Origin: Tyto alba
Lineage: Eukaryota > Chordata > Aves > Strigiformes > Tytonidae
Assembly: GCF_018691265.1 (NCBI RefSeq)
Contig: NW_024881300.1
Location: 4,669,046-4,733,045 of the forward strand
Length of the DNA stretch: 64,000 bases
Direction of reading: 5' to 3'
The notes beneath the pieces were generated by a model that made no database searches, was not told the origin of the DNA, and saw only the letters and a program-made list of their open reading frames with translations. This document shows positions 1-13,260 of this stretch, piece by piece. Both the position numbers and the translations under genes were made by a program. Positions within the stretch are counted from its first letter, which is position 1. Each line of letters begins with the position of its first letter.

Positions 1-3000
1 TAAAGCTGCTGCAGTTTACTATGATTAATGTTCTTACAATGAATACCAAGTAAATTAATAATGATGGGGCCACTTAATTTAAAACGTTGGCATTTGTCTA
101 AATGCTGCTCTGAGAGAGGGTGGAGGATCTTGGCATGATAGGAATTGGATAAAGCAGCATTTTTGCTGCCAGCATCCAAGCAGCTTGTTTCTCTCCAAAC
201 AGTTATGGTCAACTGTTAACTTATTCACTGCCAAGCAGAGTTATGCAAATACAGAGAACCTTTTCGTATGACTGTAAAATTTCACTTTATAGTCTTGCAT
301 TTTCCCCCTCCTCTAACAAAGCTTTCTGCCAATAGCTCTGCTACTTCCATCATCTTGCTGGAGCAGCTGGGGAGACATACCAGTCTCATACACTTTTCTT
401 ATGAAAATTTTGAAAGTTTGAAACATTCAGATCAAATAGCATTGCTTAATCCAGGAACGCTTCCCTGACAATCTTGAAGCACATTTCAAAGTGTCTTAAG
501 CCTCACTGCAGAGGCCCTACAGTCCTTTATCAGTAGGGAGTAGTTTCAGGTGAAGCTTTTTTGCCCTGATGAAATATCTGGAAGAGCAGACTCGTGAATC
601 GCTCTCGGAGGAGAACTGCTGTTCACGGAGGGCAGAGTGCGCAAGTCGCTGCGTGTGCCCAGCTGAAGCCCAGCCCTGGAACTGGATGAGAGCTGCCTGA
701 GGAGAAACACTCTGGACTCCATGGTTGTGGTAACGCTTCCATCCACATCGAGAGTTATTTTTGCCATGTCTGAGCATTTGGAGATGGATTTTTACGCTCT
801 GTGCATGGAGGCTCATGCATTCTCATAACTTCGGTTTTCAAGTGGCCAGCAGAAACTATCCATTAGATCCTTGCAACATGCCAGAGGATGAAGGTGATTT
901 GTCCCTCTGAATTTTTATGAAACAAAGAAGCTTTTCTGGAAAAATAAAACAAGGTACCAGGGGTTACTCCTGCCCAAATGTATTCCCCCTGGTCTAACAG
1001 GTCAAAGCTCAGCAAGGTTGTTGCCATTACTGAAAATGATGTGCTGCTGTTGGTGAGTTTTGCTGAACTAGATGGACATTCTCCATCTCCTACCTCAGTT
1101 TTGAATTGCTTTCTTTCTACTGGATCATCTCATTTTGCACTAGTTTATATTTCCTTTTAGTCACCTAAGCACTGGAAAATCATCAGCAAGAGAGTCACCT
1201 ACTATTATGTGCATAGACCAAATGCTATAAAATTGAGCAGACAATTTTATGAAGAAAGGTGAAAGGAGAAATCCTGCAGAGGTAGGATACGATTGTCATA
1301 TTGATGAGAATGGAGAAAATGGTTTGAAATCAGTTGCCTCCCTAAGGCATTGAGGTCACAGGAGTATTTGAGTGTTTTCCCTGTTAGTCTTTGTTGTGCA
1401 TAGGAGAAAATGCCGCCAGAAAATGCCTGTAGTGGTACAATTCTTTAAAAAATTGTTTTAAACATAGACAGAAATCTAATAACAACTCCTAGGTGGTAAG
1501 GACTCCTCTACTTTGGAGTTGCAAACTTATCCTTCAGTGTCTCTATTTTGTAGTATTTCTGGAAAGCAGCCATGATTTCTAATGAACCTTTTGACATTAT
1601 CAGCTCATTCTTGATACCCGTGCCTTTGTTGGCCCATTCCGTGGCACCCACTAACAGCGTCGTGCGGCACTGTACTGGTCACTGCTGGAGTACTCATCAC
1701 TGGTGTGATCAGTGCTCCTTCGTGTTTCCACATAACCTTTGTCTATCTCCCGTGTTTAGTCAATGGCAGTGTTGTAATTCCTGCCCTGGAACTTTCCTTC
1801 GGGATCTGTGCTGAGCTGCTTTTTTATAACAAGTAATTGGGCCACTTATCTCTTTTTACTTTTAAGCACAAAAAAAAAAAATATTTCTCAAAGCTGTTGC
1901 TGTACAGTAGCTCAAATGATTTACACAAGTGTATCTTAACCTGAGAGAAATTTGGGATGGCTTGTCCCAAATATAACTTCATGGAGGTTTTGCACTCTGG
2001 CTACTGCATTTACCCACGCTGATTAGGTGTGATGGTGTCATTGGGTACAGTGGCAGCAATAGTATTATAACATTTGGATCCCTCCCAGCTTGTGGCAAAC
2101 TTCATTACTGCAACATCCCTGGGAGTTGAAGGTAATTGGACTTGTGTTTTTTGCAAAAATTTCCATACATCAGCAAAGTAACTTTATAATCCTGGGAGAA
2201 AATGTTATGAGCATCTAGATCGGCCACTTGTGTAACACAGGGTATAGATTTTGAGTTGATGTTTTCAGTGTGGCACCCACGAGCTCTCAGATGAATTAAA
2301 TCCTGCTGGGTGGTTTCTTTTCTAGGAATCCCAAAGCACATTGAATGAGGGACCTCCTTCCCAGTAGTCTGTTCAATTCATTAATTGTCTCAACCAGTAA
2401 TTTTATCAAAAGCTTTTAATTTTGGATGAATCTGAAGCCTGTGTTGCAGGGTGGTTGGTTTTTCCCCTCCCCAGGGATCACGGAAGGGCCATACATGGCA
2501 TGCAGGCGTTTTTGCAAGGATAACTTGTGCAGATCGGGTACCTGCCCTTTGAGGATGGGGGGCACAGAGAGCTGTGGTACCTGCCAGCTTTGAAGTTGTG
2601 TTTGTGAGCAGGATTGCAAAGGGGAGCTCTTGAAAGAGGAGTTATCTTGGGGCTTGGCAAAAGTAAATGGCCTGAAGAAGTGAGCAACAACCCTCTCTGT
2701 CATGTGGACATTTCCAGCTGCCACCAGCCCTCGTGAGAAGAGGCACGAGAGCAGGATGTGCCCCCGGCTTGTGAACAGTTCTCTGGCCCTGCATAAGAAT
2801 GAGCAGAACAGGACTGTACGCATGCATTTGGTTAATATCCTAAAATCCAGCTTAATGAAAAATCAAAGTTCCATAATAAACCACCCTCTTGCTAATTTAA
2901 TCAGAGGTAACCTGGGTGTCCCTTTGACTTGAATCCCTTTGTGGCAGTTTGGGTAGTTCTGTTGTTCTGGCCAGTACAGTTTTATTCTTTCCTCATTACA

Positions 3001-3880
3001 GATAATGTCTGTGTCTCTGCCATTCTCTCTTCCTTTTCTTACTCAGCCTGTAGTGCCCTTGGCTGTAAGATCATCTGTGTCCTGTGCTGAGCTGACACCA
3101 AATGTGATACAGCTGTGATTCCTGGCAGGGGGTCCTGATGCTGACAGAGGATGGATCACAAATAGGTGGAGGGTTTCCCAAAGGTCATGGGATGTAACAG
3201 TTTGCACAGGGAGTCTTTAAATAGAAAATGCTTTTATTTCCCTAAGTCTGTGCAAAGCAAGTCTAACTTCCCACTAAAGCATGCGGGAATTTTATTTACT
3301 TGGTTGGTCACAGAGGAAAGGAAGTTTTACAGGGTGTGCTCATTGAATTCCAATAAATAGCCAGCAAGTGCTATATATGCTAATTAAGAGATAATGTTAA
3401 TGGGCTGAAGTGTTGTCACAGGACTGCGCTCTCCTACTGCCACCAAAAACATTGGGGCACTTCTTAAAATAACGGTTATGGACACGGAGCCATAGTTAGT
3501 TCTCAGAGCAGGTACCATGGACCACAGGACAGGACACGACGGTGCCTTTGGCTGTGTGAAATGGCGGGTGGAGAGGGAACCGATGGCCCGATGGACGGAC
3601 AGGCGGACGGATGGGCGGCGTGACAGGCACCGTGCTATTGTTATCCTGCCCCTTTCCCACCGACTGCAGCAGGAGCCTTTGTCTGCTGCAGCCAGGAGGG
3701 AGGGGGCTTGCCACAAAAGAACAGTTTGGTTAAAGCGTTCCGGTGTTTTATGAATAAATTGGATTCTACTTACAGCATTATTAACCTGCTGTATTCTGAC
3801 GGGCTTAGGGGGAGATTATCGTGTGCTTGAACAAATCAGTATCCACAGATCCACACAAATACTGGGTTTTAACAAAAATA
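1..3880. other. Non-coding DNA, no gene recognised
   Basis: Only short frames typical of chance are present. A perfect POU octamer ATGCAAAT lies at 243-250 and ATGCTAATTA at 3377-3386. A GGAC/GGCGGAC-rich patch lies at about 3,580-3,630. No exon, RNA gene or clear transposon was recognised. Confidence 0.6.
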
Positions 3881-4100
3881 TACTGTGATTAAGGCACATA
3901 GCGGATCAAATTCAGCCCCGACTTACACCAGGTGCAATCTCATTGATATCCGTGGGTTAAAAAGCAATTTTTACAACTTAAAGCAATCAGAAATCAGCTT
4001 AGTGTACAGACTTACCAGACCAAAATAAGGCCCAAGAGACTGTACGCTAAGCTGATTTCTGATTGCTTTAATTTTTTTAAACTTTTATCAAAGATTAATG
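3880..4100. mobile_element. Possible decayed amniote MITE-like element
   Basis: The words CAAATTCAGCCCCGACTTAC and CACCAGGTGCAATCTCATTG next to the inverted repeat resemble non-autonomous DNA element fragments I recall from turtle, crocodile and bird genomes. This is recognition from memory of a general pattern, with no family assignment. Confidence 0.3.
3978..4071. repeat. Long imperfect inverted repeat (32-bp arms, 30-nt loop)
   Basis: The left arm 3978-4009 and right arm 4040-4071 are reverse complements over 32 positions with one difference. That difference would be a G-T or A-C pair depending on the strand. The arm core is AAGCAATCAGAAATCAGCTT. The arms flank a 30-nt loop. Possible origins are a MITE-like foldback element, a conserved foldback repeat of the Eulor type, or a structured RNA. 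Confidence 0.85.
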
Positions 4101-6235
4101 GTCAATTATCTGGCAATCTGATTTTCTGGTACAGATTCCATTTGCATAATTTCATAGACACTTAAAATATGACCAGCCTCTAATCAGTATGAAATGGGTT
4201 GAGGCATGGGTTGGTATGGCTGATCATAATCAGCCAGAATCCCTGTAAATATGTACTATTGCTGTAATAACAAGGGTGATTTTAATAGGCTGTCCTCTGA
4301 GCAGTAAACAATTGGTTTAGATCTTTTTTTGTTTGTTTGTTTTCTGCATGGCTAAATAAGACTCCAGGGCTAATAGGCAAAAGTACGCAGTCAAAACTTG
4401 CTTTCCTTCAGGTTTTTCATTATGTGCTTGAGCACCACTGCTTCCACAGATATTCCTGCCATTTATTTGCTTTTGCTACAATACTTGCAAAAATGTCCAT
4501 CAGACTGCACACACAGGTTAAAGTGGAAAATACTCTGCAATATTTGCCCTCTAGAGTAATCTTAACTCATGTAAGTGTGGAGTGCTGCTCTTTTGTAATA
4601 TGCAAGTCCCTGAATGAGAAGTAAAAAAAACGCAACCAAACAAAAAAAGTCCTAAAAAGTATATACCCTGGGATTAAGTTGATTTCCCGAAGAGGGCTGA
4701 TAATGCTGCTTTACAGATATTTCAAAGCAAGGAAGGATGGTCAGATTCTCTGCTTCTGCTCCCTATATACCTCATGGGCCAGACAAAGCTCTAGCAGCCG
4801 GATGGAACTCCTGGAATATGTCCTCTAGAAAGACACCCGGTCTTGATTGGAGGTGTCAAAAAATGGAGAATTTACCATCTCCTTTGATCATCTGATCTAG
4901 TGCTTAATTACTCTTCTGTTCAAATGTGACTCTCATTGTTCATATTTTCCTGCTTTACCTCCAACCTGTCAAGATTTTCTCTGGTACCTGTTTGTGACGC
5001 ACTGTGCTACCCCCGTCTCCTTTTCGGTTTAGCTAAACCAATGCAGCCCTTCACGGAGCCGTCAGCGTGGCACTCGGCGGTGTGCAGTGCATCTGTGCTG
5101 GCTTTAATCCAGTCCAGTTAGTAACCGAAGCGATGGAGACAGCAAAAGGACAACTACAGGATGAAGCTGGCCACGTGGTGGGAGAGCTTATGTAGTTAAT
5201 GCTGAACCCTTCTGCAGCTGTGACATCTCTCTTGGTGCTACCGAGCCAAACTAGACAAAAGCCCTCCCTCCTTGCTGCAGCGCATACTGAAGTGACCCAT
5301 AGTCTCCTGCTGTTTTTTGCTCAGGCTATTTGGAGAGGGAGGTGTTTCTGCTCTTTAATCTTTCAAGATTTCTTCCAAATTAGGAGCCAGGGGTTCTGCT
5401 GGTGTTCGAGTCATGGTGCTCTGCAGCTGGGTGGCTGCTCTTTCTCACCTGGAGATTTATTAGCATGGATTTTAGGCTGGAGTAACTGAGGGCCAGTGGG
5501 TTGCCAGTTGTTTAGTTGCCAGGACAATTTGCTGCTGCGGAGCAGACCAGCTCCTGGGTTCGGTACAGTGGGACAGACTGTCTCACTGGCATTCCTGGAG
5601 AGGGGGGTCTGGTCCACCAGGCATATGCAGTTTGTGAGTGTTCAGGTGTGAGTCAGACTGCTTGTGATGAGGGGGAAATATGCTCCATGTCAGCCAGTGG
5701 TTTGTGGGGTTTGGTGTGGGGTTTTTTTAAAGGAGAAAAAAAAAATGGAGGCAAGCAAGGGTCCACTGATTTCATTCCCCTTGTCAGCGTCACATGGTTA
5801 GGTGTCACCAAAAAGGACCGAGCAAATTGATGGAGAATGTTAAAATAATAAATCTGGTCATCCTGCCACCTGAAGTCATCTGTGAGACAGCTTCTGCTTG
5901 TATACAGTGAGCTGGCTGAGGGGGGAAATGCTCATGTCTTGTAAATCTTTTTCACCTCATGGCAAACTTTCCAAGGATGGAAGTTATAAACAGCTCAAAC
6001 TTCTGTACTGGCCCAGTCCCATCCATTCTGGTTTATCCATAAATACAAGGTTTTTATAAATCTGAAAGTAAATGCAGGGTTTTTTCCTTCTGTCTTCTGA
6101 TGTTTTTATAGGTCACAATGCTCATTACTCATCTGTCCCATAAGTACGTGACGTGCATACACAGAGAAATGGGTCAGGAGAAAGGTAATGTCACAGAAAG
6201 ACGTGCACAAACTTTGGGGTTTGTTTTCTTTAGTG

Positions 6236-6255
6236 TTTTTTTTTTTTTTTTTTTT
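6236..6255. repeat. Poly-T run, 20 nt
   Basis: Homopolymer of 20 T in otherwise unremarkable non-coding DNA. Confidence 0.85.
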
Positions 6256-7321
6256 AAACCCTGGTTTGATTTTTAAAGCAGGTGAGCTTCTGAACATGAG
6301 GAGTGCAGGACTGGCGGAGCCCACCTTCCTCAAGTCCCACTCCAGTGGTCAGCAAAGAAAAACAATAAGCTTGCTCCAAATGCTGGTATAAAACACAAAG
6401 AGGATCCCTTGATGAGAGGACTCAATTTGAAAGAAACAGTAAAAGAGTAGATTTCTGGTTATCAAAAAATATAACAGTCCATGTGTGTAAAACTCCATTC
6501 ACTTCTTTCCACCAGGGACCCCCTTGCAGAGCATTCTCCTCCTGGTTGTGTTCATTTCTTTTGTTGTTTTGCAGCATCTCTTTTGGGGTGTTTTTTTTTG
6601 TGCAGCACCATTTCTTTGTACTACCGATGTTTTCTCCCAAAACATAAACAAAAGGAAGAAAAATGCCTTACGGGGGAAAAATACTATGAATTATAAAGAC
6701 ATTTATATTTTCTTTTAACACTTTTGAAATGTCTGATAAAATTAAAAAGAAGTATATATATAACACTACTGTGGAGTGCCCAGAACAGGAAAATAAGGAT
6801 CTCAAAGATTAGAAGAAATTAATCTGTTATCTTCATCCTCCATTTAATTCCACAAGATTTTTCTGCAGATGTGAGTGAGTACTATGGATCTGAATCTGAA
6901 ATATCCTAAAGTTTGGAGTATTCAGGGTCAACTGCCAGAATTTTATGATGGTGATCGAGTTTCTGAGAAAGAGCCTCTGACGGTTTCATTTTGACCCTGG
7001 CAAAGTCCCTTCGCAGTGGAAGTCTCACTTATGTGAAGGTCATGTTAATATTCTCTGGGGTTTTTCCTTGTGAAAATAAGCCACAAAAATGGTCCTCAGT
7101 TTTGTTTTGGTTTTAACTATTATTTTATTTTAAGATATGGTAAAGTGAAATGCAGCTGTGGAATATTGTAATCTTTGCAACAGGGAGACAAAATCCCAAG
7201 CTGCAACCCTGTGATATGTGAGTGCTTGCAGTCATTCTTTTTTTTTCTTTTAGAAACAATTATTCTTGTCCCTTCCATCGTGAGAAAGCTTCACAGTTCT
7301 TTGAATTTATAAAAACGCCTA

Positions 7322-7410
7322 TTTATAGGCATAGGTATATATTTAGGATTATAGCTATATATTTACATTTATAGTTATGCATTTAGGTTTATAGTTATAT
7401 ATTTATAGGT
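7322..7410. repeat. Degenerate AT-rich tandem repeat, about 20-bp unit
   Basis: About four imperfect copies of a unit like ATATATTTAGGTTTATAGTT. Copies vary at several positions. Confidence 0.7.
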
Positions 7411-8488
7411 CTCACATTTTTTGAAAGGTTAATTACAGAAATTAAAATTTAATGTTCGCTCACTTGTTGCTCCCCACAAACTTCACATGTTGAAGTGTCA
7501 CAGCTGTTCCTGAGCAAACGCTGCCAGCCCATCAGCTCGCCGTTAGCTGAACGCGGGGCGAGGGGTCACGGTGCGGGGGGCTGTACGAGTGCAGGGACAA
7601 AAGGTGTTACTGGTTTGGTACCTGGAGAGATGTGTGTCTGCAACATACATCAACCCTGCTCAGGGAATCCCATGTGATTCTGTTAAAGAACAGGGGTTTC
7701 TTTCTGTTTCTCATTTATGCAAATAAAAGGTGACCCGGAAAAGACATCAGTAAGAGTTAAGTGGCAATATCAAGTCAGTTTTACTGCCAGGTCACTCAGT
7801 CCCCAACAAATCAAGCAGGAAAAATGTGTCATTTATCAATATAATAAACGGGTCTATCACTCCTAAACCCAAACAGCTCTCTTGAAACCATACCTCGGAG
7901 CAAACAGCCCATACCCTTTGCGATGCACTAAATAGGGCCTCTCTGTAGTGCCTCTCTAGACTGTGGCACTGCCTGCGGGCAATTTAACCTGCTGGGAGCC
8001 ACGGCAGGGAATTCCGCAGGTCGTGCTAGCTTCTCTTGGTGTCTATTTTCTTGGAGGAAAATACCTAGATTTTCTCTCCACTTTATATATGGTAAAACTG
8101 CGATCCGGGCTTTGGACTAATAACCATCACTAGCAGAGCTCTATAGGCATGGCAGTATAGCTGTCTGGAAGGCTGAGAGAAAATGAGTCTGCTCTAGCAA
8201 AGATTTCACGATACCTTCTGGTTTTGGGGAACTGCGTTCCTTGCTCCCCTCTGTCTTTCCCCTGCTTTCTATCTCAAATAATTCTTGTTGAAAAATCATT
8301 TTAGTCCTTTAAGGTATACTTTCTCCCCTGGTATTATACATCACAAGTTTGTATAAAAATGTCTTTTGGGTTGTGTTTTCAGTTGTGCACATCACTGCCG
8401 TGATTTGCGTGATTGGTCATAGCAATTGCGTGTAGGGGAAAAAAGAAACAAACATGCCATTCCTAACCAGCTCGAGTGACTGTGGGGG

Positions 8489-8998
8489 ATGAATACAGTT
8501 CTGAGGCTGGGATTAATCCCTCTGGACTTGAGGCATTTCAGCAAATTGCCTGACTCGGGAGCACAGCTCCTCTGGGTTCCTCTAGAGAGGGAGACAACTC
8601 TGAAACTGTTCTGGTTGTCAGTGGGAGAAACTACTTTCCCCATTTATTTGAGATGGAGGCCAGAGCGCACAGATCCTCACGCTAGGGATTGGCTGAGATG
8701 TGCTGGTCAATTTAAGAAATTATGCAACGGTGGGCAGATGTTTGTCTTCTCCCACAGTGATTACAGGAGCTTTGTTTCCATAAGAAATCAGGCCAAAAGT
8801 TTTATTCTGGAGAACAAAAAAACAGTGCATTCTGAAAACAAATATTGTGCACAGAGTTTTCTCTGGGGAGAGGCTGAGGGAACTAACCATGCGACAGATG
8901 ATGTTCAAGATCCCTTCACAGGCTGCTGCACTCATGACCGGGCTGTTTGGGCTGCCATAAGCAAAAATACAGACCTGAAATTTAGGTCTATGCAGTGA
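8489..8998 (+). other. Unassigned 169-codon open frame
   Basis: A stop-free frame of 510 bp starting at ATG, in DNA of ordinary composition, where such a length is somewhat unusual. The product begins MNTVLRLGLIPLDLRHF and shows no domain, signal peptide or repeat I recognise. No splice sites or promoter were identified. Chance or a non-coding RNA exon is more likely than a gene. Confidence 0.12.
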
Positions 8999-11900
8999 AA
9001 CTCTGATGACATCCATACAGTAGTCAAGAAAAAGCGCACCAGTCTTCGTCACCGTTTTCCCAGGAGGGAAAAGCACTGTGTATCAGCAAAGCTTAAAAAA
9101 CTATAGTGCATAAAACCGTAGTGCACTAAATTTTATAACTAATAATTCAAGAAGTGCTGATTTTGAAATCACTCTCACGGGTTTGATGTAGCGGCTGTGC
9201 CAGCCTGACCTGAGGGGTAGCAGTGAAGGGGGCAGTGAGCGGCGGGCGCTGCATCGCGCTCCAGAGAGCCGTCAGGCTGAGTAGTGGGGATCACCAGGTC
9301 AGTGCTGTGTCCTGGGTCTCCACAGCCCTTAAAATGCCATTTGTGAGCCTTTGCAAATTCAACTAATCTTACTGCCATGCTGAGTAGAGCAGGAGGTGGT
9401 GCAGCCCTCGGTCAGCCTCAGGATTTGGGGTGAAAAGCGACCTAGAGACCGTCTTTGTTATTATCTTTTGGAGTTGTGCTCTAAGTACGATTGTCCCTGA
9501 GACTACAGTGCCACGCTGTAATTACATCTGCTTCATGTATGGAATACTGTGTATTATATTTGTAGCCCGAGTTTTAAATGTGTATGAAGAGAAAATGAGG
9601 TTATATTATTGCTGTAATTGAGAGGAACTAGGACAAGTTTTATTAATTTCCTGCCACAGAATACTGAATAAGCCAATATTTTATGGGAAAGTTCAGGAAG
9701 AAGAGTAATATATGTTACATTTCTGAATTCTGGAGGATGCTTGAAGAGTTTTACTGGCAATTGATTTTTCTACAGGTAAATTGTAATCCTTGATAGGCAG
9801 ATGTGCCCCTGAATATAGTGTCTCCACTGAGATGCACTCACTGAGGGTACGATGAAATGGAAGCAGAAGGTGTATCAGCTCTGCTCTGACAGGCAGTGAG
9901 AAATTGGAAATTGGAAAACTCTGCCTGTAGAAAGTATTCAGCTAAGGCAGCTATTACGGCATTATCTACATTACTCCGAATGCTGAAGGTTCACAGAAAT
10001 ATTTAGCATACGAATATCTGATTAAAAAAATCAGTAATTTGACATGCATGTTAAGAAATTATTTCTCTTTATAGACACTACTTTGTCCTGGTCTGTGTTA
10101 ACTTTTACCTACCACTGTTTTCTATCATTCCCTGATTGTGCTATGTTTTTGTAAGTCTTCAGCTTTGCTCAGAGCTTGGAAGAATGAGCTCAGGTAGCTG
10201 GAGGAGGAGGCAGCTCTGTCTGCGATGATGACGTCCCTTTGCCGGGGCTCCTGTCCCGCGCTGCGGGGGGGACTCTGGGTGAGCAAGGGGGGGCAGTGGC
10301 TGCGGCCTTGGAGGACGTGTCAGCAGCCGCAGGAGCAGAAAGGGCTGACCCTGCAGATGAGAGACCTGCTGCTTTCAGTTGTGCTGGTGCTTGGTTTTAT
10401 AGGCGAGTTAGTGGAGAGGTTTTCACACCGTTGGTTTTACACGCTCCTGATGATGTGGGTGCTGCAGCGTGCCACTGCTTCGCGTCGGGTGGTCATGGAG
10501 GTTATGGTGTGTCGGGGTTCGGTGCAAAAGCACCTGCTTAGTAGGAACCTGCTGATGTGACATAGACGATGTGGTTGCTGTATCGCTTTTCTCCTCTTAA
10601 CTGGTAACACCACAGAAACACTTTGCTAATACTAAAGTTGCTGGTCAAAGTAGTAATGGAAGTGTAAAAGAGCTGAAAATATATGAGTTAGGGATACCAT
10701 CTTCCCCTCTGGCAGCGGGGTTACTCTGCAGTTCTTTTGGCCTTTCTTTCAGAGGGAACAGACAAATAAATGTCTGGGGCTGGACAGCAGAAGTGCCGCT
10801 GCTCTGGTAGAATTTTGACACTTCATTTTGTGGCAGTATGGGCATGTTTTGGGTCTTTTCTTCACGCTGCAGTGATTCACAGAGACTCCTTCATTCATCT
10901 CCTCACTCCCTGAGTGGCTTTGAGCCATTTCAGAATTATCTTCTTGTACCTGCAAAGGAGAGATCTTGTGAATATAAAGCCTGAAACAGCGGTGTCCTGG
11001 GTGTCAGTTAGGTAATGCTCGGGCTGTGGTACCCGGCCAAGGGCTGATATATGTCTCACAGGAGCAGCTATTTCTGCTGCTGTTCCTCTTGGGTACTTAC
11101 TATTCAAGGGAAAATCAGCTGTCCTGTTTTAGTCACTGCTGGTTTTGGATCATGGGCGAGCAGACTGGTTTGCCGCTGATACAGTGCTGCAGCAGAATTG
11201 TCCATTCTTAATATGGTCGCAGCTCTGCTGCCAGTGACACTTCCCAAAAGAGATTTGTTTGTCCTACAGATATAACAAATGACCCGCTTTTCACTCTGGG
11301 GAGCTGCTCCACAGCTGCACCGTCAGGGAGACTCGTGCTTCACACACAGTACTGAGCTCCAGGAAAGGTCTGCTGCCGTGAACACTGCCAGAGAGCATCG
11401 GCAGGAAGGTCTGAGCGCTGCTAGCAGCGAGTTACCCTCCTGCAGTACGTGGAGCACCTGTTCTCATACCAGCTGAGCATGGTGACCATGTTGTCAGACC
11501 TCCCCAAAATAAATTGCAGCCAGCGGCTGCGGAGCTGTGAAGCACGTGGTCAGATAAACAAGATTTAAGTGGGAAGCGTGAATCCCTGGCAGGCTGCTGA
11601 TTCAGAATTCCTTGCTGTCCGATTCCTTGTGCACCCAGCCCATTACTTACTACTGCATCTCACTGTGGTTTGCATAGAGAAAACCTGAGCATGGTGATGT
11701 GGATGCTTGATCTTTTTGTTATGTGTAGTGAGCAACAGTGGGATCAGTTGTGGCAAGAGGGAGCTCCAGTTGCTGTTTGCTTAGCTGTTCAATAAATTTA
11801 AGATGTTTCATTAAGCAGATGGCAGTGGAGGGCATCTTTTAGGTGTTGTACATTGATGATGTGTGTATCTAAAATTCAGAAGTGAATTCACTTGAATGAG

Positions 11901-12259
11901 TCATCCTAGCTGGGCAGAGGAGACTGTGCTGCTGTATTTTGGGCTTTAAAACTGGAGTTAGCTTTCACATGTTTCACATTTCCTCTGGAGGCCAGTTCAT
12001 GTGGGCCTGGTTTTTGACTGGCTCGCGTGGCTGAGAGCACCTGCCCTTCACCAGGAGGGCTGACAGGTAACTGTGCCAAGTCCCTTCTCTGCCACCGCAG
12101 GCAGTCTCAAGGTCTGGGGTGGCAGGTTCACCAACCTGGCTGGCTTGTCTGGTAATGTATAAATTCATCCAAACACACCTCTTTGTGAATGAGCTGGTGC
12201 TGTGGCATGAACTCAGGACTTGCCTGGTAGTAAACTTGCAATTAGAGCTGTGCTGGGAT

Positions 12260-12364
12260 AAAAAAAAAAAAAAAAACAGAAACAAAAACCAACCAACCAA
12301 AACAAGCAAACAAACAAACAACAAAAACCCCCCAAAACAACAAAACAAACCACAAAACCCAAAA
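12260..12364. repeat. Poly-A followed by A/C-rich low-complexity tract
   Basis: A run of 17 A followed by about 90 bp of AAAC, AACC and CAAA words. It could be an expanded retroposon tail, but no retroposon body is recognised upstream. Confidence 0.8.
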
Positions 12365-13224
12365 TGTATGATGGATTTAAAGCAAGCTTAAGGGCTGTTT
12401 ACCTCAACTTAGTCCATTAAGCTAAAGTAGACAGGCACATGAGTTGGAAACATCCTGGCAGTGGTCACTACAGCCCTTCCCATGTGCTGTAACCTTTCCC
12501 CATATCTAAAAGCTTTTTGTTGGCTCCTGTTGCCACTCCAGCAGGACCATAGCACCAAACCCAGCCATCTGGGGAGTTATCCCATGAATTTCAGCATGTT
12601 ACAGGTCCTGAGAGCATCTTTCCCATAAAATATCTTGAAACCAAACATCAGAAATTCACATCTGAGCAAGTGGGCAAAGATTTTGGTAATCCCTCTTTAG
12701 CAAAACTGTGTCTACTTAAAAAGGAAAGTGTCATGTTAGGGTCTGCTCGCTGAGGAACAGGGTGCCAGCCTTGGGTGAAGGTGCCTGAAGGAATTGCTCC
12801 TGGCTTTGTTCCGTGTCAGCGGATCTCCAGGTGTCGGCAGCAGAAAGCTCCCATGTGTCCGTTTGCTCTCCCAGTCAGTGGTACACGAAGCTGTCCTAAC
12901 AGAGCAGTCATCTTAGTTCTTAAACCCACACGTATTAACATTTATGGGGTAGTGACTGAATGCTACAATCAGCTATTTTGTCACTAGACGCTGTCCCAGG
13001 AAGGGCAGATAACTTCTAAAGCACTAGGAAGATGGCAAGGAAGAGAACAAAATTAAAATTGTATGCTCAGTTTTCTGGAGGTTTTCTCCTCAGGCTCTTC
13101 AGCCGGGCAGACAATACCGCTGGGTTACTAACGGTGGTGGGGAGTGTACCTTGACAGCAGCAGAGCAGTGTATTAGGGTATTTTCTCTTCTTTAGATGAA
13201 AAACACAGCTTTTGGATTCAGGGG

Positions 13225-13260
13225 AAAAAAAAAAAAAAAAAAAGAAAAAAAAAGAAAAAA
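13225..13260. repeat. A-rich simple repeat
   Basis: Nineteen A followed by short A runs broken by G. Confidence 0.85.

Noticed and set aside
10225..10560. 111-codon frame with a hydrophobic stretch
   Set aside because: No family resemblance, no splice or promoter context, and an overlapping frame of similar length. Probably chance.
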